Positions 1 through 7,140 of a stretch of DNA of 13,537 nucleotides are shown piece by piece. Source of the DNA: Acidobacteriota bacterium. Lineage in GTDB: Bacteria > Acidobacteriota > Thermoanaerobaculia > Thermoanaerobaculales > Thermoanaerobaculaceae. A program made the position numbers and the translations under genes. The stretch covers positions 1-13,537 of the forward strand of contig DAIDOU010000279.1 in the NCBI GenBank assembly GCA_027458945.1. The letters are read 5' to 3'. The notes beneath the pieces were generated by a model, which saw only the letters and a list, made by a program, of their open reading frames with translations, was not told the origin of the DNA and searched no databases. The stretch's first letter is position 1. Each line of letters starts with the position of its first letter.

Positions 1-477
1 CGTCAGCTCGCCGCCCCGCCGCCGGTCGGGGAAGCCGGTGGTCTCCGAGAGCACCCGGCGGGCCGTGACCCGGCGGATCCGCTCATCGAGGACGCCGTCG
101 TTGCCCGCGTAGTCGGACAACGAGCGGTCGAGGTCGAGCCCGCCCCGCGCCGCGAGCCGCAGCACCGCGTACGCGAAGACCGGCCGTCCGAGCGAGGTCG
201 CCGCGAACACCGTGTCGGGGGTCACCGCGGCCGTCCCACCCGACCGGACGACACCGAACCCGCCGGTCCCGACCAGCACGCCACCGCGCACCACGGCCAC
301 CGCCACCCCCGGCACGCCGCCCTTCGCCATCACGCCGGGGATCGCCCCCGCGAGCTCCGCCGGGACGCCGGCCGCGTCCGCCGGCGTCGCCGCCGGTGAT
401 GCAGCGCCCCCCGCCGAGGCGGCCCATCCAGCCACGGCGCACAGGCCGGCCACCGCCCATCGTCCGCATGCCGTCAC
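1..477 (-). CDS. Secreted serine hydrolase, class C beta-lactamase-like (partial, C-terminus outside window)
   Basis: This is an exported protein of the beta-lactamase/transpeptidase-like family (beta-lactamase class C, EstB and D-aminopeptidase relatives). Only the first 159 codons are present; the frame is still open at position 1. I chose the GTG at 477–475 because GGAGG lies 6 nt upstream and because the first ~27 residues form a Sec-type signal peptide (short basic start, Ala/Gly/Val/Trp core, Ala-rich cleavage zone) with no lipobox. The mature part begins with the family's typical segment PGVAVAVVRGG (residues 56–66), then TPDTVFAATSLGRPVFAYAV. That second segment is where the nucleophile motif SxxK belongs. 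Here it reads S95-L-G-R98, so the general-base lysine is arginine. The usual LLSHTSGFP segment reads LSETTGFPD (143–151), so the His is also lost. The fold assignment is fairly sure. Activity and substrate are unknown, and the protein may be catalytically altered or inactive. Confidence 0.75.
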   Translation of the reverse strand, partial: MTACGRWAVAGLCAVAGWAASAGGAASPAATPADAAGVPAELAGAIPGVMAKGGVPGVAVAVVRGGVLVGTGGFGVVRSGGTAAVTPDTVFAATSLGRPVFAYAVLRLAARGGLDLDRSLSDYAGNDGVLDERIRRVTARRVLSETTGFPDRRRGGELT

Positions 478-666
478 GCTCGTCCTCCCGACCCCGGCCC
501 GGCTGCGCGAGCCGGCCCGACGAATGGTAGACCAGCCGGGACGAACGGCGGTCTCGCGGCCCGTGACCCCCTCGGCGTATCGGCCGGTGCGCCACGGCTG
601 TCCGGTCGCGACGAACGAGCCCCGGCCCTGGGGAGCTCCCAGGAAAACTGAGCCTGCGTCGCGTGT

Positions 667-697
667 GCTTGACAGTGTATCGAAAGGTCTGTCAAGC
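667..697. promoter_or_regulatory. 9-bp perfect inverted repeat upstream of tatA
   Basis: GCTTGACAG (667–675) and CTGTCAAGC (689–697) are perfect inverted copies around a 13-nt spacer. The left arm contains a TTGACA hexamer (669–674), the consensus -35 box, but no convincing -10 box follows at 16–18 bp. The right arm ends 17 nt before the chosen tatA ATG. It could be an operator over a promoter or, if transcribed, a leader hairpin close to the ribosome binding site. Confidence 0.45.
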
Positions 698-714
698 TTC
701 GATCGGGGGTGCCT

Positions 715-948
715 ATGTTTGACGGTGCGTTTTCCCCGCTCCACTGGCTCATCGTGCTGGCGATCGCTCTGGTGGTGTTCGGGCCGAAGCGAGTCCCGGA
801 GATCGGCCGCAGCCTGGGCTCCGCGATCCATGATTTCCGCGAAGCGCTCAAGGGTGACGAGCCGGCGCCGACGACGCCGGCGGCCGCTCGCCCCGACGCC
901 CAGCGCCAGGGCACCGGTGACGCCGGCGGTTCGCGCAACGCCCAGTGA
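715..948 (+). CDS. tatA: Sec-independent (twin-arginine) protein translocase subunit TatA/TatE
   Basis: A 77-residue TatA-family protein, the pore-forming subunit that oligomerises in the inner membrane to pass folded proteins carrying twin-arginine signals. A short periplasmic N-terminus is followed by one membrane helix (about residues 8–22, HWLIVLAIALVVF). Next come the hallmark hinge FGPKRVPEIGRSLG and an amphipathic helix (to about residue 46), then a Pro/Ala/Gln-rich disordered tail. Length is normal for TatA. The ATG at 715 is preferred over the in-frame GTG at 709, because GGGGG (705–709) then sits 5 nt upstream. The gene stands alone: no tatB or tatC is next to it, which is usual in phyla where tatA is detached. 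TatA and TatE cannot be told apart from sequence alone. TatB is unlikely because the protein is short and has the TatA-type FGPK hinge. Confidence 0.93.
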   Translation: MFDGAFSPLHWLIVLAIALVVFGPKRVPEIGRSLGSAIHDFREALKGDEPAPTTPAAARPDAQRQGTGDAGGSRNAQ

Positions 949-1057
949 CTCGCTCGCCTGCGGCGACCAACAACCTTCACCATCAATTTGCAGGCGCCGG
1001 CACGAGGACGCCGCTCGGCTCTCGCCGTGAGGCGGCCGCGAGCCTAGGCCGCAACGC
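949..1057. other. Convergent intergenic region with two GC-rich hairpins
   Basis: This lies between the 3' ends of tatA (+) and pgl (-). CGCCTGC (955–961) can pair with GCAGGCG (990–996) across a 28-nt loop. GCGGCC (1032–1037) can pair with GGCCGC (1047–1052) across 9 nt. Neither is followed by a clear T-run in either direction, so they are at best factor-assisted terminators or mRNA end-protecting structures. No gene is seen here. Confidence 0.3.
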
Positions 1058-1809
1058 TCACACCGGGGATGCCGGTGCCGGCGGCAGCAACCGCGCCGCG
1101 GCGGCATCGACCAGCCAGAGCAGCTCGCCGCACGGGCGCACCAGTTGGGCCGGCAGCGGCTCCGGCCCGGCGGGACCCTCGAGCACGCGGGCCAGCGTCT
1201 CGGCCTTGTCCGCGCCGGTCACGAGGAAGATCACGCAGGCGGCCGCGTCGAGTACCGGCAGGGTCAAGGTCAGGCGGCGTGCGGTGAGCTTGCCGACCCA
1301 CGGCGACGCCACCAGGCGCGAGCGCTCGGCGAGCGCGTCGGAGCCGGGGAACAGCGAGGCGGTGTGCCCGTCCGCTCCCATCCCCAGCACGATGAGGTCG
1401 AGGCGCGGGACGGCGGCGGCGGGCACGGCGAGGACGCGGCGGAGCAGCAGCTCGTAGTCGGCCGCGGCGCGAGCCGGGTCGGGGTCCTCGCCGCGCATCC
1501 GGTGCACGTTCGCCTCCGGGATCGGAACGCGTTGCAGCAGGGCGCGGCTGGCGGCGCCGAAGTTGCTCTCGGGGTTCTCCGGCGGCACCGTGCGCTCGTC
1601 GGCCCAGAACACGTGCACCGCCTCCCAGGCGACGGCGCCGGGCGGCGCGCCGGCGAGCTCCGCGAACAGGCGCAGCGGCGTGTGACCGCCCGAGAGCGCG
1701 ACGGTGAAGCGACCACCGGCCGCAACCGCGACCGCGGCCCGGCGCACGAACTCGGCCGCGGCCGCCCGCGCCAGCTCGCCTGCGTCCGGGCAGAGGCGGA
1801 CCACCCGGC

Positions 1810-1813
<4 letters not shown>
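1058..1813 (-). CDS. pgl: 6-phosphogluconolactonase (DevB/SOL type)
   Basis: This enzyme hydrolyses 6-phospho-D-glucono-1,5-lactone to 6-phosphogluconate in the cytoplasm, the step after glucose-6-phosphate dehydrogenase. The 251-residue product has the full set of DevB motifs: ALSGGHTP (39–46, phosphate-binding loop), VFWADERTVPPENPESN (68–84) and GMGADGHTASLFPGS (144–158), which carries the conserved GxGxDGHTASLFP signature. Length is typical. The GTG start at 1813–1811 overlaps the zwf stop (GTGA, 4 bp). This arrangement signals translational coupling and decides the start over an in-frame GTG at 1804. The order zwf–pgl on one transcript matches the pathway order; gnd and edd are not in the window. 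The protein ends in a short Pro/Ala-rich tail. I see no anomalies. Confidence 0.95.
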
Positions 1814-3336
<1,523 letters not shown>

Positions 3337-3539
3337 CGGTCGCTCCCTTCCCGCCGCCGGTCCGGCCCGCCCGCCTTCCGAGCTCGGCGCCGGCTATCGT
3401 TTAGTGTCTCACGGTCTCCGGCACCCGGGCCCCGGAGAGACCCATGCCGGCGGCTTTCCCGGGAGAACGCCCGGGCCGCTTTTGCGCCGGCCGGTCACAA
3501 GCTGCGGCCGGGTTGGTCCGAGCAGGCGTTGCCGCCCAC

Positions 3540-3569
3540 TTGACAATGGAACCTCCGCAGTCTCATATT
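3540..3569 (+). promoter_or_regulatory. Candidate sigma70-type promoter for the lipoprotein–TonB operon
   Basis: A perfect -35 TTGACA (3540–3545) is followed after 18 bp by CATATT (3564–3569), which matches 4 of 6 bases of TATAAT, in a locally AT-richer patch. Transcription would start near 3576 and leave a leader of about 245 nt. No better match was found closer to the gene, but a second promoter is not excluded. Confidence 0.45.
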
Positions 3570-3749
3570 ACGGGCCGCGCGGGAGGAGCACTGGGAGCTG
3601 GAACCGCACGAGGCCCTCTACTCTACGAATATGGAAGAGCACGGGTTGCGATAGCTCGCCAGCGGAAGGGCCAAATGTCCAAAATGGGAGGCAGCCACCC
3701 GGGTGTATGTTGAGGACAAGAGACGCCAACGAGCTGACCGTAGGGTGTG

Positions 3750-3774
3750 GGTCAACTCCTCAGGTTTGACCTGA
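3750..3774. promoter_or_regulatory. Nested inverted repeats in the leader of the lipoprotein–TonB operon
   Basis: TCAGGT-TTG-ACCTGA (3760–3774) is a 15-bp palindrome with a 3-bp centre. It overlaps a second inverted pair, GGTCAA (3750–3755) and TTGACC (3766–3771). The two structures are mutually exclusive if folded as RNA. They lie 50–74 nt before the lipoprotein ATG. They may be a repressor or activator operator, or alternative leader hairpins. Confidence 0.35.
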
Positions 3775-3823
3775 ACCTTTCGCAGCAAAACATCCGCTTG
3801 GCGCCAGCTGGAGGAACTTTCTT

Positions 3824-4642
3824 ATGCGCAAAGTCGCTGTACCCCCGATCCTGCTGATCCTGGTTGCAGGGGTGCTCCTGAGCGGGTGCGACAAGCTGCA
3901 GGCCCGGATGGAGCTGAACAAGGGCAACTCCTACTACAAGAACGAGAAGTACCAGGATGCCCTGATTCAGTTCCAGAAGGGGCTGGCGCTCGATCCGAGC
4001 CTGAAGTTCGCCTGGCGGTCGGTCGCGCTCGCCGCGATGACTTTGTACCGTCCCGGCATCGACACGCCGCAGAACAACCAGTACTTCTCCACGGCGATCG
4101 ACGCGTTCAAGAAGTACCTCGCCGCGTTCCCGCAGGACAGCAAGGCGCAGGACTTCATGATCTCGACGTACATGAACGCGAACAAGTACGACGAGGTCCT
4201 GAACTACCTCAAGGGCGAGGTGCGCAGCCACCCGGGCGATCTCAAGGCGAACAAGCTCGTCGTCACGATCTTCCTCCGCACCCAGCGGATCCAGGAGGCG
4301 TACGACTGGATCGTGGCGCACATCCCGAACGCTGACGCCGAGCCGTACTACCTCGTCTCCGTGTACTGCTGGGACAAGGCGTACCGCGACGCGACGATCA
4401 CGCCGCAGCAGCGTGCCCAGTTCATCGACCTCGGGCTCACGGCGGCCGAAAAAGCGCTGCAGATGCAGCCGGACTACTTCGACGCCATGATCTACACCAA
4501 CCTTCTCTACCGCGAGAAGGCCAAGCTGCAGACGACCGACGCAGCGAAGCAGCAGTACTTCGACAAGGCCGAGGAGTGGCGCACCAAGGCGTTGGCCTTG
4601 CGCGAGAAGCTCAAGCACCAGACGTCGCTGTCCAAGTCGTAA
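3824..4642 (+). CDS. TPR-containing lipoprotein
   Basis: A 272-residue envelope lipoprotein. The N-terminus is a type II signal peptide, with basic MRK, a hydrophobic stretch to residue 19 and lipobox LSGC, so Cys22 would be lipidated. Asp23 at position +2 would, by the E. coli Lol rule, favour inner-membrane retention, but that rule does not hold in all phyla. The mature part is helical. A clear tetratricopeptide unit (about 30–63: NKGNSYYKNEKYQDALIQF…) is followed by further degenerate TPR-like helix pairs, and the C-terminus is charged. GGAGGA sits 8 nt before the ATG. It is the first gene of the operon, only 11 nt before the TonB gene. This suggests it scaffolds or assists the TonB–ExbBD complex or its outer-membrane partner. 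A specific function cannot be assigned from sequence. Confidence 0.88.
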   Translation: MRKVAVPPILLILVAGVLLSGCDKLQARMELNKGNSYYKNEKYQDALIQFQKGLALDPSLKFAWRSVALAAMTLYRPGIDTPQNNQYFSTAIDAFKKYLAAFPQDSKAQDFMISTYMNANKYDEVLNYLKGEVRSHPGDLKANKLVVTIFLRTQRIQEAYDWIVAHIPNADAEPYYLVSVYCWDKAYRDATITPQQRAQFIDLGLTAAEKALQMQPDYFDAMIYTNLLYREKAKLQTTDAAKQQYFDKAEEWRTKALALREKLKHQTSLSKS

Positions 4643-4653
4643 GCGGGGGAGCC

Positions 4654-5379
4654 ATGTTCGAGAACACGCTCATCGCATCGAAGAAGCAGAAGCGCAACAC
4701 GACGCTTCTGTACGTCCTTCCGATCGCACTGCTCCTTCACGTCGTGGTCCTCGGCGGCTACGCGGTCGCCCAGATGTGGTCGGTGCCCGAAGTGCCGGAT
4801 CCTCCGATCCAGGTGAGCTTCTACCAAGCTCCCCCGCCGCCACCGCCGCCGCCGCCGCCGCCGAAGGCCGCGGCACCGATGAAGCCGGTGGTGCAGCAGG
4901 CGGCGCCGGCGCCGGTCGTGCAGCCGGTGGCGATCCCCGACAAGGTGCCGACCAAGTCGTCCGGTTCCGGTGATGAGGGCGTCGAGGGCGGCGTCGAGGG
5001 TGGCGTCGAGGGCGGCGTGGCCGGCGGCATCCCGGGCGGCGTGCCCGGTGGTGTGGTCGGCGGCGTCCAGGGCGGCGTCGTGGACGAGCCCCCGATCCGC
5101 ATCGGCGGCGAGGTCGTCCCGCCGGTGCTCGAGAGCCGCATCTCCCCGGTGTACCCGGAGATCGCGCGCAAGGCGCGTGTCCAGGGCGTCGTGATCGTGG
5201 AAGCGATCATCGACAAGCAGGGCAACGTGACCGACGCGCGGGTGCTGCGCGGCCTGCCGATGGGGGTCTCGGAAGCGGCGACAGCGGCCATCCAAAAGTG
5301 GAAGTACAAGCCGGCCACGCTCAACGGCCGGCCTGTCAGCGTTTATCTGACCGTGACTGTGACGTTTACCTTGCAATAG
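4654..5379 (+). CDS. TonB-family energy transducer
   Basis: The protein carries the proton motive force, harvested by ExbB/ExbD, across the periplasm to outer-membrane transporters. The 241-residue layout is: cytoplasmic N-terminus rich in Lys (1–15), one membrane anchor (about 18–40, containing the conserved-type His29), then a linker. The linker has an 11-Pro run (60–70), an Ala/Pro/Val section and a Gly-Val-X-Gly repeat (109–142). The C-terminal TonB fold (about 160–238) has hallmark SPVYPEIARKARVQG, GNVTDARVLRG and AIQKWKYKPATLNGRPV. The ATG at 4654 follows GGGGGAG and puts the anchor at the right distance from the N-terminus; an upstream in-frame extension would run into the preceding gene. 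The linker differs from the Pro-Lys/Pro-Glu rods of proteobacterial TonB. No TonB-dependent receptor is in the window, so the cargo is unknown. Confidence 0.93.
   Translation: MFENTLIASKKQKRNTTLLYVLPIALLLHVVVLGGYAVAQMWSVPEVPDPPIQVSFYQAPPPPPPPPPPPKAAAPMKPVVQQAAPAPVVQPVAIPDKVPTKSSGSGDEGVEGGVEGGVEGGVAGGIPGGVPGGVVGGVQGGVVDEPPIRIGGEVVPPVLESRISPVYPEIARKARVQGVVIVEAIIDKQGNVTDARVLRGLPMGVSEAATAAIQKWKYKPATLNGRPVSVYLTVTVTFTLQ
4978..5079 (+). repeat. 12-bp in-frame tandem repeat encoding Gly-Val-X-Gly in the TonB linker
   Basis: About eight 12-bp units encode GVEG three times and then GVAG, GIPG, GVPG, GVVG and GVQG, ending in GV. The first three units differ only at a wobble base and look recently duplicated; the rest are diverged. 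Being a multiple of three, copy-number changes would lengthen or shorten the periplasmic linker without a frameshift. Confidence 0.85.
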
Positions 5380-5411
5380 GCCAGCAGGCCAAGAGATAGG
5401 AGGAAAGTGTA

Positions 5412-6110
5412 ATGGAATTCGGACTCGTAGGACTCTGGACCTCGATGGGCTTCATAGCCAAGGCCGTTGTGCTCCTCTTGGCCGTGTTGTCGATCTACTC
5501 GCTGACCCTGTCCGGTGAGCGTTACTGGCGCTACCGCATGGCGAAGAAACAGTCGCTCCAGTTCGCCCTGTTGACCACCCAGTACCTGAAGCAGAACCGC
5601 CCGCAGGAGGCGGTGGCTGCCTCGAAGAAGTTCAAGAACAGCCACCTCGCCAAGGTGGTCTCCGCCGGGCTTCTCGAGTTCATGGTCGAGGAGCAGAACA
5701 GCCCGCTGTCCGGCTACGACGTCATCGAGGCGGCCCGCCGCGCGATCGAGCGCGCCACCCTGATGACGACCGCCGACCTCAAGCGCGGCCTCGGCGGCCT
5801 GGCGACCATCGGCGCCACGGCGCCGTTCATCGGCCTGTTCGGGACCGTCGTCGGCATCATCAACGCGTTCCGCGGCATGGCCATCACCGGGTCGGGCGGT
5901 CTGGGCGCGGTCTCCGCCGGTATCGCCGAGGCCCTCGTCACCACCGCGATGGGCCTGTTCGTCGCCATCCCGGCCGTGTGGTTGTACAACTACTTCCTGA
6001 ACCAGGTGGAGCGCTTCCAGGTCGAGATGGCGAACTCCTCCTCGGAGCTGGTCGACTTCTTCATCAAGAAGCACGGAGGAAGCGATGCAATCGGCTCGGC
6101 GGCACGTTGA
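5412..6110 (+). CDS. exbB: ExbB/TolQ/MotA-family proton channel protein
   Basis: This inner-membrane subunit forms, with ExbD, the proton-driven motor that energises TonB. The 232-residue protein has three membrane segments (about 13–35, 128–152 and 168–196) and a cytoplasmic loop between the first two. The family core is intact: GGLATIGATAPFIGLFGTVVGII (128–150) and AGIAEALVTTAMGLFVAIPAVWLYNY (169–194). The polar Thr145 and Thr177/178 sit inside the helices where ExbB lines the proton path. AGGAGGAAAG about 5 nt before the ATG is a strong ribosome binding site. It starts 32 nt after the TonB gene and overlaps the next gene by 26 bp. TolQ is possible by homology, but the adjacent TonB and the absence of tolB or pal favour ExbB. 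An Agl/Glt-type motility motor is a less likely alternative. Confidence 0.92.
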   Translation: MEFGLVGLWTSMGFIAKAVVLLLAVLSIYSLTLSGERYWRYRMAKKQSLQFALLTTQYLKQNRPQEAVAASKKFKNSHLAKVVSAGLLEFMVEEQNSPLSGYDVIEAARRAIERATLMTTADLKRGLGGLATIGATAPFIGLFGTVVGIINAFRGMAITGSGGLGAVSAGIAEALVTTAMGLFVAIPAVWLYNYFLNQVERFQVEMANSSSELVDFFIKKHGGSDAIGSAAR

Positions 6111-6534
6111 CACCCACAAGGGGCAAGTGATCGGTCAGGGTGACGTCAAGTCTGACATCAACGTCACGCCGCTTGTGGACGTCTGCCTTGTGCTGCTGAT
6201 CATCTTCATGGTGGTCACGCCGTTGTTGCAGTCCGGCGTGCCCGTGCTCCTGCCCGAGACCAACAACCCGGAGAAGTATCCGGAGGGCCAGAAGCAGGTC
6301 AAGGTCGCGGTCCAGGAGGATGGCAAGATGTTCATCGGCCAGGACTGGATCCCCACCAAGGCCGAGCTGATCAAGCGGATGGACGACATGCTGAAGGCCG
6401 ACCCCCAGAAGGAGGTCGTCATCAAGGCAGATCGCCGTCTCAAGTACAAGGACGTCCGCGACGTGATGAAGGCCCTCAACGAAGCGGGCTTCTCCAAGGT
6501 CGGCCTCATCACAACGAAGAAAGGGGCGAGCTGA
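6085..6534 (+). CDS. exbD: ExbD/TolR-family protein, first copy
   Basis: A single-pass stator partner of ExbB with a periplasmic C-terminal domain, 149 residues. The conserved segment DVKSDINVTPLVDVCLVLLI (20–39) carries the essential membrane Asp32 (VDV) that is protonated during proton transfer. The periplasmic domain ends in the ExbD fold with VVIKADRRLKYKDVRDVMKA and GFSKVGLITTK. The ATG at 6085 lies inside the end of exbB (26-bp overlap) and follows GGAGGAAGCG, so translation is probably coupled to exbB. It has a second, differently sequenced paralogue directly downstream. Confidence 0.92.
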   Translation: MQSARRHVDTHKGQVIGQGDVKSDINVTPLVDVCLVLLIIFMVVTPLLQSGVPVLLPETNNPEKYPEGQKQVKVAVQEDGKMFIGQDWIPTKAELIKRMDDMLKADPQKEVVIKADRRLKYKDVRDVMKALNEAGFSKVGLITTKKGAS

Positions 6535-6574
6535 CGCTCGCGGCGCGCCTGCTTTCGTCTGAAGGAGAAACGCC

Positions 6575-7018
6575 ATGGCAATGACCGGCGGCAAGATGGG
6601 GGACATGAAGAGTGACATCAACATCACTCCCCTCGTGGACGTGGTGCTGGTGCTCCTCATCATCTTCATGGTCGTCACGCCGTTGCTGCAGCGGGGGTAC
6701 GAGACCAAGGTCCCGCCGAAGCAGGTGACGAACACTCCACCCCCGACCAACCTGGATCAGATCGTCGTCCGCCTCGATGCGGCCGGCGGGATGTACATCA
6801 ACAAGGAGCAGTATCCCGAGAGGGATTTCCTCAACAAGCTCGAGGAGATCACCAAGGGCCGCGAGAACAAGGTCGTCTTCTTCGCGGCCGACGGCAACCT
6901 CACGTACGACAAGGTGGCGCGCTTCATGGACATGTGCAACGAGGCCGGAGCCAAGAACCTCGGCATCGTGCTCGACGACATCAACCCGACCGCCACCGCC
7001 GGCGAAGCGCCGAAGTAG
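6575..7018 (+). CDS. exbD: ExbD/TolR-family protein, second copy
   Basis: A 147-residue paralogue of the preceding gene. The membrane part is almost the same (MKSDINITPLVDVVLVLLI, 11–29, with proton-carrying Asp22), while the periplasmic domain is quite different (for example NLDQIVVRLDAAGGMYINKE and VVFFAADGNLTYDKVARFMD). AAGGAG lies 7–8 nt before the ATG. The 40-nt gap to the first copy and the terminator right behind it show that this is the last gene of the operon. Two ExbD types next to one ExbB suggest a heteromeric ExbD dimer, or two alternative motors sharing one channel; sequence cannot decide. ExbB plus paired ExbD genes is a known arrangement in several non-proteobacterial phyla. 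Confidence 0.92.
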   Translation: MAMTGGKMGDMKSDINITPLVDVVLVLLIIFMVVTPLLQRGYETKVPPKQVTNTPPPTNLDQIVVRLDAAGGMYINKEQYPERDFLNKLEEITKGRENKVVFFAADGNLTYDKVARFMDMCNEAGAKNLGIVLDDINPTATAGEAPK

Positions 7019-7039
7019 ATACCGGTTCGAAACGTTCGG

Positions 7040-7090
7040 GCCCGTGCCCCGGAGGCGACTCTCCTTCGGTGCACGGGCTCTTGCTTTTTC
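7040..7090 (+). terminator. Rho-independent terminator of the lipoprotein–TonB–ExbBD operon
   Basis: GCCCGTGC (7040–7047) pairs perfectly with GCACGGGC (7071–7078). An inner pair GGAG (7051–7054)/CTCC (7061–7064) extends the stem. The hairpin is followed by tcttgCTTTTTC. It starts 21 nt after the stop codon of the second exbD and insulates the following microcompartment operon. Confidence 0.88.
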
Positions 7091-7104
7091 CCGCTTCCGG
7101 CGTC

Positions 7105-7140
7105 GTCGCAAATCGGGCGAACCGTTGTATCATCCAGCAA
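7105..7140 (+). promoter_or_regulatory. Candidate promoter giving a leaderless microcompartment mRNA
   Basis: TATCAT (7128–7133) matches 5 of 6 bases of the TATAAT -10 box. The A of the RpiB–DeoC ATG (7140) lies 7 nt after it, exactly where transcription would start. The -35 at 17 bp, GTCGCA (7105–7110), is weak. No Shine–Dalgarno sequence precedes this ATG, unlike most other genes in the window, which fits a leaderless message. Only about 50 bp separate the upstream terminator from the ATG, so a promoter must lie here if the operon is independently transcribed. Confidence 0.45.

Larger units (their letters stand above)
3337..3823. other. Divergent intergenic region between zwf and the lipoprotein–TonB operon
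   Basis: This 487-bp stretch is less GC-rich than its flanks from about 3540 on. It holds a candidate plus-strand promoter at 3540–3569, which implies an untranslated leader of roughly 245 nt before the lipoprotein start. Nested inverted repeats lie at 3750–3774, and CCCGGG-agaacg-CCCGGG at 3460–3477 is a possible hairpin. A minus-strand promoter for zwf must lie here too; an AT-richer patch around 3393–3403 is the only hint. Open frames inside it lack protein-like composition or a ribosome binding site, and I call no gene. Confidence 0.5.

Noticed and set aside
3433..3520. Glycine-riboswitch-like string (CCGGAGAGACC … GCGCCG)
   Set aside because: The downstream conserved elements (a CCGAAGG-type core and an ACTCTCAGG-type segment) are absent. 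Nothing related to glycine metabolism follows. The match is only the short GGAGAGACC string.
3444..3713. Possible 89-residue small gene in the zwf–lipoprotein intergenic region
   Set aside because: It has no ribosome binding site and spans the candidate promoter at 3540–3569. Its composition is random-like (Gly, Ala, Arg, Pro mixture) with no domain pattern.
4831..4863. CCG microsatellite as a phase-variable on/off switch for TonB
   Set aside because: The unit is 3 bp within the reading frame, so slippage would change the number of prolines without a frameshift.
5412..7018. Tol–Pal system instead of TonB–ExbBD
   Set aside because: A TonB-family transducer directly precedes the channel gene, and no TolA, TolB, Pal or CpoB gene is present. 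The TPR lipoprotein lacks the CpoB layout.
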